A stretch of 6,074 nt of DNA from Myxococcales bacterium (GTDB lineage: Bacteria; Myxococcota_C; UBA6777): assembly GCA_027005175.1 (NCBI GenBank), contig JALTMC010000258.1, forward strand, positions 1 to 6,074, read 5' to 3'. Position 1 is the first letter of the stretch; each line of letters opens with the position of its first letter. This document shows positions 1 through 4,825 of this stretch, one piece after another. Both the position numbers and the translations under genes were made by a program. Below the pieces are notes generated by a model that was not told the DNA's origin, did not search any database, and worked only from the letters and a program-made list of their open reading frames with translations.

Positions 1-1517
1 GACATATAGGTGGCGAACTTGTTTTTATGGAAGCCTATTACATAGTTGGGTTTGCAATTGAGTATACCCCAGCTGTCCACCCCCCAATGTTTAAGCCCCA
101 ACGAATGACCCATTTCATGAACAAAGATTCTTGCCCTTCCTTCACTGTTTGTTTCCTGTGACGCAACGGAAGGCGAATTAAGCGATAATTTGTAACCAAA
201 ACCGTAGTTCACGAATCCTTCTGCAGCATTAGACGCTCCATCATCACGAACCAACACATAATGGAAGATACCTTTGCGCACATCAGCTAGAAATGTTGAG
301 CGTGCAACTTGGGCGGATGGAAGAAGGTCGGGAGGAATGGGAGCGACAGTGTGTGTGCTTCCTCCCCAGTCACCATATAAGGTCGCAAGGTTCCATGATG
401 TTGGATTTCTGCCTACATCCATATGAATTCGAATACCAGACTTCCCGTCCAGGTTTCCAAGAGCAGCAGCTGATCCATCCGAGAAAAACTGTGAGATTCG
501 TAGAGGTACGGTTTCCAAGAACGTGTCGGTTTCTCCAAAGGGATGAAGAGTGCTGGAAATCACGCTATCGAAGTCAAATTCTACAAATAGGTCTTTGTGC
601 TGCGGATCAGCTCCCCACTTCGGAAGATACTGGGGGTTGAAAGAGTTACTTGGTGGGTTGGAAGAATTATTTGGGTCGTTTAATCCAAATAATTCAGCAC
701 TATCCGATATTCCATCTCCATCAGAATCTTGGGTATTAACAACTTGTGCACACCCTGTATCTAATGAACTGTCACAGATTCCAAGCTCCTGCTCTAATCC
801 TTGTCCCAAACCATCCCCATCAGCATCTGTGTGTATGTCATTAATATAAACATTCGTTGAACCTTCTGAAGTGTTTGCATAAACAGATACAACGAGAGAG
901 CAGATATTGGGTGCTGAAAAAAATGAGCCCAAACCTGTTCCACCATCATCATTGATCACAATAAGACGCTTTGTGGAGCACTCTATCCCATAAAGCTTCG
1001 GATCCGGTGCGCCATTGATCACTACTGCATGATAGTCATAACTTTGTGTATGCGTGGCCGATTCTGTATTGATATTGTTTCCTTGAAACCATCCTGAAAA
1101 GGATGTCGCCCAATTGTCTATTTGTCCTGTTACAACAACTGTTGCTGTACCACCTCTATCCTCACGAAAAGCATGGACAATCAGTCTAAAATTCCCTTGC
1201 TGCGCGATTGTTACAGTGAACTTGGATGCCAGGGTACCACCAGCAGGATCATCATCATTATATCCTCCCAAAACCTGCTGACTTGTATCATCATTCCAAA
1301 GGTACATAACTGTGTCTGGATTTGTTCCTTGTAAATTTGTTGTTTTAAAGGTGTAAGTTCCTGGAGTTAAGAACAGCGAATAATCGAGAACTTCAGAGGC
1401 TTGTATGCTTTTATAGCTGAACTTAGAAGGTGCCGCATCAACGTAACTTACGAGGCAGCACACCAAAAAGATCGCCTGTAAGATTATCCGCGCTAGTTTC
1501 ACAGTATTCATATTCAT
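1..1517 (-). CDS. Secreted zinc metallopeptidase with thrombospondin-3-type calcium repeats (partial, C-terminus outside window)
   Basis: 505 complete codons are open from ATG 1517 to the window edge. Residues 1-28 form a signal peptide (K7 and R10, then hydrophobic 11-26, cleavage near VDA-A), so the protein is exported. Residues 30-130 resemble a PPC-like beta-sandwich (LTPGTYTFKT near 50-59). Two aspartate-rich calcium repeats follow: DADGDG at 231-236 and DSDGDG at 264-269, with C248 and C256 between them. KDLFVEFDF (308-316) and GIRIHMDVG (361-369) precede the zinc site HEMGHSLGLKH (467-477). That site is the HExxHxxGxxH motif of metzincin-like peptidases: three His ligands and catalytic E468. 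NCKPNY (487-492) is a further motif I remember from myxobacterial relatives. The Met-turn is not yet visible. ATG 1517 is preferred over ATG 1511 because GGAG (1530-1527) lies 9 nt upstream of it. The substrate is unknown. The gene lies 137 nt downstream of the basic exported protein and may share its transcript. Confidence 0.88.
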   Translation of the reverse strand, partial: MNMNTVKLARIILQAIFLVCCLVSYVDAAPSKFSYKSIQASEVLDYSLFLTPGTYTFKTTNLQGTNPDTVMYLWNDDTSQQVLGGYNDDDPAGGTLASKFTVTIAQQGNFRLIVHAFREDRGGTATVVVTGQIDNWATSFSGWFQGNNINTESATHTQSYDYHAVVINGAPDPKLYGIECSTKRLIVINDDGGTGLGSFFSAPNICSLVVSVYANTSEGSTNVYINDIHTDADGDGLGQGLEQELGICDSSLDTGCAQVVNTQDSDGDGISDSAELFGLNDPNNSSNPPSNSFNPQYLPKWGADPQHKDLFVEFDFDSVISSTLHPFGETDTFLETVPLRISQFFSDGSAAALGNLDGKSGIRIHMDVGRNPTSWNLATLYGDWGGSTHTVAPIPPDLLPSAQVARSTFLADVRKGIFHYVLVRDDGASNAAEGFVNYGFGYKLSLNSPSVASQETNSEGRARIFVHEMGHSLGLKHWGVDSWGILNCKPNYVIGFHKNKFATYM

Positions 1518-1654
1518 ACTCTCTTTCTCCGTATTTTCCACCTGTTACTTTTTAGACTTCAGACTCACAAGAATATTCTGTACTCCAATCGACAAATGTT
1601 GCCACTGCTTGTGTATTTTGCACCTTGCAATACTGATTTGTTCTGAATCGGAGC

Positions 1655-2143
1655 CTACTTCCCCAGCAATTTGTCTTTCAACTTTGCACGCAATTGCTCA
1701 AATTTTCGTAGATCTCCTTTGTATCTACTCCGCAGTATTCTCGCTTCTTGAAAATACTTTTCCTTCAAGGCAAGAAACCTTTGCTTTTCCTGAGATGAAA
1801 GGGGCTGTGAACGTCTTCGCCTTTGAATCCTCGTTGTTCGACGAGCTTTCTTTTGTTGTCGAAGAATCTGAAGATAACTCTTTGACATGGGCCGAAAATG
1901 CCTCAATGGGGCAGAATTACGAGAACGTTGCTTCCATATTTTTCGAAACTGAAGACGAGTTTGTTTGTCGACACCGCAAGAAGGAGACCGTTTCACGTTT
2001 TTTCGCGAACTGGCTGTAGTTCCAGGAGAGATAGATGATGAACTACTATTCGTTGCAAGAGGATCCGCAGAAGAACCGCTATATCCAACAACAAAAAGAG
2101 CGAAACAAAACAACGCAACTGCAACAAAGAATCTTTTTTTCAT
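1655..2143 (-). CDS. Small, strongly basic exported protein with helical C-terminal tail, unknown function
   Basis: A 162-residue protein that I do not recognise. ATG 2143 is chosen over the in-frame start at 2170 because GAGG (2154-2151) lies 7 nt upstream and the protein then opens with MKKRFF, a good signal-peptide n-region. Hydrophobic residues 5-20 follow, with likely cleavage near SSA (24-26), and there is no lipobox cysteine. After cleavage comes a Ser/Thr-rich linker (about 22-47). Next is a region dense in Arg and Lys (about 48-112, including KARRTTRIQRRRR at 99-111). A charged helical tail (about 115-160) is rich in Lys, Arg, Glu and Leu and could be a coiled coil. One cysteine (C56) remains in the mature part. 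It could bind nucleic acid, cell-wall polyanions or a partner protein; this is inference from charge only. It lies upstream of the metallopeptidase in the same direction. Its promoter is probably the one at 2334-2362. Confidence 0.72.
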   Translation of the reverse strand: MKKRFFVAVALFCFALFVVGYSGSSADPLATNSSSSSISPGTTASSRKNVKRSPSCGVDKQTRLQFRKIWKQRSRNSAPLRHFRPMSKSYLQILRQQKKARRTTRIQRRRRSQPLSSQEKQRFLALKEKYFQEARILRSRYKGDLRKFEQLRAKLKDKLLGK

Positions 2144-2178
2144 TTTCACACCTCGCACTTCGTCTAACAAGTAGGTAC

Positions 2179-2210
2179 TTACATACCCATCACCGGGTAG
2201 CTCCTGTAAA
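2179..2210 (-). promoter_or_regulatory. Leader hairpin with ribosome-binding site and tiny open frame
   Basis: In the presumed leader of the 2143 gene, TACCC (2199-2195) can pair with GGGTA (2188-2184). TTACA (2209-2205) can pair with TGTAA (2183-2179), leaving GAGC plus neighbours as a 5' bulge. AGGAG (2205-2201) is a good ribosome-binding site 7 nt before GTG (2193), which opens GTG-ATG-GGT-ATG-TAA, ending at 2179. A regulatory role is speculative. Confidence 0.25.
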
Positions 2211-2333
2211 GAAACGAGAAGCCAAACAGTCTTATACGCTCATCCATTCAGCTCAAACAATCACAGAGAACCATCTTATTATACATCAAACATATTCTAT
2301 TCAGTTCCTAGCTTCACATCCACTTTAGAAAAG

Positions 2334-2362
2334 ACTATATCCTACAAAATAATATCTGTCAA
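2334..2362 (-). promoter_or_regulatory. Near-consensus sigma-70-type promoter for the basic exported protein
   Basis: On the minus strand TTGACA (2362-2357) is followed after exactly 17 nt by TATAGT (2339-2334). This is a perfect -35 box and a 5-of-6 match to the -10 box. Transcription should start near 2327, giving a leader of about 184 nt before ATG 2143. A run of 16 T on this strand (2382-2367) occupies about -40 to -55, where an UP element would sit. A weaker alternative (-35 TTGTTT at 2260-2255, -10 TATAAG at 2236-2231, 18-nt spacer) lies closer to the gene. Confidence 0.7.
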
Positions 2363-2366
2363 GAAG

Positions 2367-2382
2367 AAAAAAAAAAAAAAAA
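2367..2382. repeat. A16 homopolymer tract directly upstream of a promoter
   Basis: Sixteen consecutive A on the plus strand (T on the minus strand), 4 nt upstream of the TTGACA box at 2362-2357. The purine-rich AAGAAG just before it extends the asymmetric tract. Runs of this length are prone to slippage during replication and sequencing, so the exact count is uncertain. Confidence 0.9.
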
Positions 2383-2631
2383 CAGCTTACATCTCATATA
2401 CATAGATGCACGCACGCACGTCAACTCAAAAATATACAGCATTCCTTTCACAGTTCACAGCAGCATGGAACATTCTATCTCCACATGACAAGCTCAGACA
2501 TAAAGGTACCATGAGTTCCAACACCATTGCTGAGTTCTTACCGAATAGATGGTCAGCTAGTATCCCTCAACATACGACCTAGCCCTGCCTTGATGGCTTA
2601 TACCCTGCCTATATCTTGTTTTGCCTTCCAG

Positions 2632-2651
2632 CCCCGTACTTCAGTGCGGGG
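2632..2651. repeat. GC-rich hairpin resembling an IS200/IS605-type terminal palindrome
   Basis: CCCCGTAC and GTGCGGGG form an 8-pair stem (one G-T wobble, T2637 with G2646) around the tetraloop TTCA (2640-2643). The form 'CCCC...ACTTCAGT...GGGG' resembles the subterminal hairpins at the ends of IS200/IS605-family elements. No tnpA or tnpB remnant is seen nearby, and no T-run follows on either strand, so it is not a standard terminator. It could be a solitary transposon end, a small palindrome-associated element, or a chance hairpin. Confidence 0.35.
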
Positions 2652-2710
2652 TGCCATATCCACCGCGAAGGTCTGTCGGATAACAACTTATTTTTTGCGA
2701 TCCGTAACTC

Positions 2711-2724
2711 ACGATTCACGATTC
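2711..2724 (+). repeat. Tandem heptamer ACGATTC x2
   Basis: Two adjacent copies of ACGATTC (2711-2717, 2718-2724), with ACTC before and ATT after. It is a short direct repeat in non-coding DNA upstream of the HD gene; no function can be assigned. Confidence 0.5.
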
Positions 2725-2810
2725 ATTACGAACCAGTGGATGTGGTTTTTCGTATAGAGTGAGGGCACTGAAGATCATGATCTATTTCGGGTCATGCTGC
2801 CCATACATCG

Positions 2811-3182
2811 ATGAAGCAAGAAGGTATTCGAGAAGAGTTGCTAGACTTATTGTATGCCCTGGATGGTTTGCAACAAGATCCATATCATCACCCTGAAGGC
2901 GATGCACTGTATCATTCATTGCAGGTATTTGAGATCGCCATCCACCAAACCAATGCTCCAAAGTTATGGGCTGTCGCCCTGCTCCATGACATCGGCAAAG
3001 CCGAGGACATCACAACCCACGCCGGGATTGGTGCAGATGCATTGGATGGTTTGTTGTCTGGCCGCCTTGTCGCCTCCTTCGACAACACAGAACAAGATGT
3101 CCAGGAGTTTCTGACGCTGGCTCAAGAAGTTATTCTATCTGCAGTCACTGTAACTCGGTGTGCAGCAGAGAGCAATAAATGA
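2811..3182 (+). CDS. HD-domain phosphohydrolase-like protein, probably truncated at the C-terminus
   Basis: A 123-residue frame starting at ATG 2811; no Shine-Dalgarno sequence is seen. The first 90 residues match the HD superfamily of metal-dependent phosphohydrolases: DPYHHPEGDALYHSLQVF (23-40) supplies H35, ALLHDIGK (56-63) supplies H59 and D60, and H70 is a further possible ligand before GADALDGLLSGRLVA (74-88). The closest style I remember is that of small stand-alone HD proteins of about 150-200 residues, in which this segment is followed by a helix with further His/Asp residues ('HH.D') and an Arg-rich tail. Here that part is absent. The sequence becomes unlike the family after about F90, and residues 105-123 are simply the antisense of the hicB 3' end. 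The gene converges on hicB and overlaps it by 61 nt. With the last metal-ligand region missing, catalytic activity is doubtful. It is probably a decaying or rearranged gene; substrate unknown. Confidence 0.6.
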   Translation: MKQEGIREELLDLLYALDGLQQDPYHHPEGDALYHSLQVFEIAIHQTNAPKLWAVALLHDIGKAEDITTHAGIGADALDGLLSGRLVASFDNTEQDVQEFLTLAQEVILSAVTVTRCAAESNK

Positions 3183-3406
3183 ATAGGTTCTTCCAGGTCG
3201 GCGTCAGGGTCCGTGCAGTTTGGATCTGGTATGGGAAGAGCCTCCCCATGTAGCAAACAAGTTTCAGCCATATCGACCAAAGCACCTGCCAAAAGACTGC
3301 GTGTATCGTCAAGATCGCTTCCAGCAGTGATGGCACCTGGAAAATCTAAGACTTCGCCATGGACCCCTTCCTCCAGAAACTTGTACATCGCTCTATAGGT
3401 TAACAT
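3122..3406 (-). CDS. hicB: HicB-family antitoxin-like protein, apparently without a HicA partner
   Basis: A 94-residue protein. GGGGAG (3420-3415) lies 8 nt upstream of ATG 3406. Residues 1-60 fit the HicB fold, a partial RNase-H-like domain: an opening strand LTYRAMYKFLEEG (2-14), then GEVLDFPGAITAGSDL (17-32) corresponding to the 'PDLPGCxxxG' signature. The helix TRSLLAGALVDMAETCLL (35-52) and the GEALPIPDP segment (54-62) follow. The tail EEPIHLLLSAAHRVTVT (72-88) matches a HicB subgroup I remember from myxobacteria and cyanobacteria. HicB proteins bind and neutralise the HicA mRNA interferase and often repress their own promoter. No HicA frame follows the TGA at 3124-3122; the DNA there is the HD gene on the other strand. 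No ribbon-helix-helix or helix-turn-helix tail is evident, so autorepression by this protein is not assured. Family confidence is high; in vivo role is open. Confidence 0.8.
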   Translation of the reverse strand: MLTYRAMYKFLEEGVHGEVLDFPGAITAGSDLDDTRSLLAGALVDMAETCLLHGEALPIPDPNCTDPDADLEEPIHLLLSAAHRVTVTADRITS

Positions 3407-3466
3407 TAAACACTCTCCCCACGATTTCCAAACAAACCGTCTTGTCTTGCAATATTACACAAACCC

Positions 3467-3495
3467 AGCATATTTTAGATGTCTTCACTTGTCAA
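3467..3495 (-). promoter_or_regulatory. Sigma-70-type promoter of hicB
   Basis: On the minus strand TTGACA (3495-3490), a perfect -35 box, is followed after 17 nt by TATGCT (3472-3467), a 4-of-6 match to the -10 box. The predicted start of transcription is near 3460, leaving a leader of about 54 nt before ATG 3406. The compound palindrome at 3503-3530 begins 8 nt upstream of the -35 box. Confidence 0.6.
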
Positions 3496-3502
3496 TGATG
3501 CC

Positions 3503-3530
3503 ATTCAGAGGTCCTCTGAATCAGAGGACC
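3503..3530. promoter_or_regulatory. Three-part alternating palindrome upstream of the hicB promoter
   Basis: The perfect 19-base palindrome ATTCAGAGG-T-CCTCTGAAT (3503-3521) overlaps a second perfect inverted repeat, GGTCCTCTG (3510-3518) with CAGAGGACC (3522-3530), separated by AAT. The motif CAGAGG therefore occurs three times in alternating orientation, so the middle copy can pair with either neighbour. No T-run follows on either strand, which argues against an intrinsic terminator. Its position, about -43 to -70 relative to the predicted hicB start, suits an operator or activator site. Confidence 0.55.
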
Positions 3531-3700
3531 AGACTTGATTTGTTTATGGTGAAAGAGGAGTCCATTCCCCTGCGATCGTAGGCCAACCCTTGCAGTTCCT
3601 TCGTTCGACTACATTAATTCACAGCCTGTTGAGTATCACGGATATACAGGAGAGTTTGCTATGTCCATTTCTTCTACAGGCTGTCAGATTCCCGAAAAAG

Positions 3701-4771
3701 TTAAAGAGAACCAGAAACACGCAAATAAAAGGTTGTGGTATTGTCGTTTGCTGTCACAAAATAAAAAAATGGAACACGCAACCCTTTGTTACTGGCAACA
3801 AACGGAGTTTGCGATGAAACAGCACCGAGCGCAAAACTGAGATACTTTATGGGTCGATACGACACATAGATATTGCCAGATGTAAGGTCAAACCGGCCGA
3901 CACGATCAGCTTGGATCGCCCCATTTACAGTGGGAATGGAAGGGGTGAACTGATCGATCGGTGATGGGTATTTAAATCCATTATAAATTCCAAAAGAAAT
4001 ACCAAAGGCGACTGTTTTGTGAGGATGAAAAGAGATAGTTAGAGAGTTACTCAACATCATTGAAGTATTTTTCAGACCGGGGACAGGAACAATCCCCTCA
4101 GACATAGCAAGCTCCGTACGTGTGCTTTGTCGCAACAAGATAGAGGGCAATGCGGCATTTTTCTGGTTAAAGAGAGGAGAAGTATAACGATGGAAAGATT
4201 TAGAAAAAGCAAAAGAATAGCGAAACGAGACAAGTTTTTTGATGCGATAGCCTAGAGAGAACCCAAGACTCATTCGCAGAAGGCGTGTTTGGACTTGAGA
4301 AGCGTATGAAGCGGGCAGTTGAAAGCCCAGAGAGATGCTATGCTGAAGGTCTCTCTTGATCGCATGAATGGGGTTGCTCCAACCAACAGACAGATTAACA
4401 TCGCGTGGGAAGAAGCGACGACCGGATGAATTGTTGGGCTGTGTGTACTCCCAATCAAAGCCCCAGCCAGCCGACACAGCGAGGCCCTTCCAGATCGAGT
4501 AGCCCAGAGAAAGACTCAATGACTGTGCAACATAATGGTTTTTGTATAACTCCGAAGGGGCAAAGCTACCCGTCCCCAATGTCGTAGTTCAAGATACCGA
4601 TGCAGAGAAGCGTTTGTACCAGGGCTTCGGCTTCTTCAGCTTTGTATGGATCATACCTGAGCGGGCCTTGGTTCCGCCCTGAGCCCACGTTTTCTGGATC
4701 GGAGAGGATAACATCCAAACCCAACAAACCAAAGCCAAGATCCATGATTTTTTACGATGGTGTGTCGTCAC
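3701..4771 (-). pseudogene. Predicted outer-membrane beta-barrel protein, interrupted by an in-frame TGA
   Basis: Reading from GTG 4771, a signal peptide (R6 K7 K8, hydrophobic WILALVCWVWML 10-21, cleavage TWA-Q after A30) leads into a basic stretch (KLKKPKPWYKR 44-54) and then SASVS. Codon 61 is TGA (4591-4589). The same frame then continues without another stop for 295 codons to TAA 3703-3701. Segments on both sides of the TGA look like one protein: SASVS-stop-TTTLGTGSFAP reads as the first barrel strand and loop. The remainder shows alternating polar/aromatic strands such as SLSLSLGYSIW, LAVSAGWGFDWEY, MSLGFSLGYRI, VSFRYSFAFSKSF, LTISFHPHK, IYVSYRPIKYLSFALG and the last strand TTFYLRVSGSL. 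GTG 4771 (AAGG 6 nt upstream) is preferred to TTG 4816, which lacks a ribosome-binding site. The 3701-4579 part could start at TTG 4579 but would lack a signal peptide. The gene lies 54 nt after the ligase, probably in one operon. Substrate or ligand unknown. Confidence 0.68.
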
Positions 4772-4825
4772 ACACTCCCTTAAACCATCAACAAAATATC
4801 TCGATACAATAGCCAAGTATACATC

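Larger units (their letters stand above)
2171..2810. other. Long non-coding region between the divergent 2143 (minus) and 2811 (plus) genes
   Basis: About 640 nt in which I see no convincing gene on either strand. The left part is the leader and promoter of the minus-strand 2143 gene. It also contains the A16 tract, a (CACG)-type run at 2406-2418, a GC-rich hairpin at 2632-2651, a tandem ACGATTC pair at 2711-2724 and the 12-base palindrome AGATCATGATCT at 2772-2783. Open frames here (for example 2527-2757 plus) have no ribosome-binding site and no recognisable domain. No good plus-strand promoter for the HD gene stands out. Confidence 0.6.
3407..3700. other. Non-coding region between hicB and the beta-barrel gene
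   Basis: About 290 nt. The left part is the hicB leader, promoter and palindrome. Right of 3531 I see no gene. A pair of 9-base inverted repeats (ACAGCCTGT at 3621-3629 and ACAGGCTGT at 3676-3684, 46 nt apart) lies just downstream of the barrel gene. It could fold in that transcript's 3' end but lacks a terminator T-run. Confidence 0.5.

Noticed and set aside
293-849. Two overlapping plus-strand open frames
   Set aside because: Both are antisense to the metallopeptidase, whose calcium repeats and zinc motif support the minus strand.
1609-2019. Plus-strand open frame (136 codons)
   Set aside because: Antisense to the 3' half of the basic exported protein and without a ribosome-binding site; the minus-strand frame has a signal peptide, a good ribosome-binding site and a promoter.
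2406-2418. CACG short tandem run as a CRISPR or satellite repeat
   Set aside because: Only about three units of four bases; no spacers and no longer array.
2632-2651. Intrinsic terminator
   Set aside because: The hairpin is GC-rich but no T-run follows on either strand, and no gene ends nearby.
2527-2757. Plus-strand 76-codon frame in the non-coding region
   Set aside because: It runs through the GC hairpin, has no ribosome-binding site and has no known domain.
2811-3121. A hicA gene or remnant on the minus strand after hicB
   Set aside because: The minus-strand sequence after the hicB stop shows no HicA-like frame; the plus strand there encodes the HD motifs.
3510-3530. Intrinsic terminator for the barrel gene
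   Set aside because: A strong stem but no T-run on either side; it also sits more than 170 nt beyond the barrel stop, next to the hicB promoter.
4589-4591. Selenocysteine or TGA-as-tryptophan recoding
   Set aside because: hicB and the HD gene use TGA as a stop, tryptophans in the frame use TGG, and a redox residue is not expected in a barrel strand; no stem-loop suited to selenocysteine insertion is evident just after the TGA.
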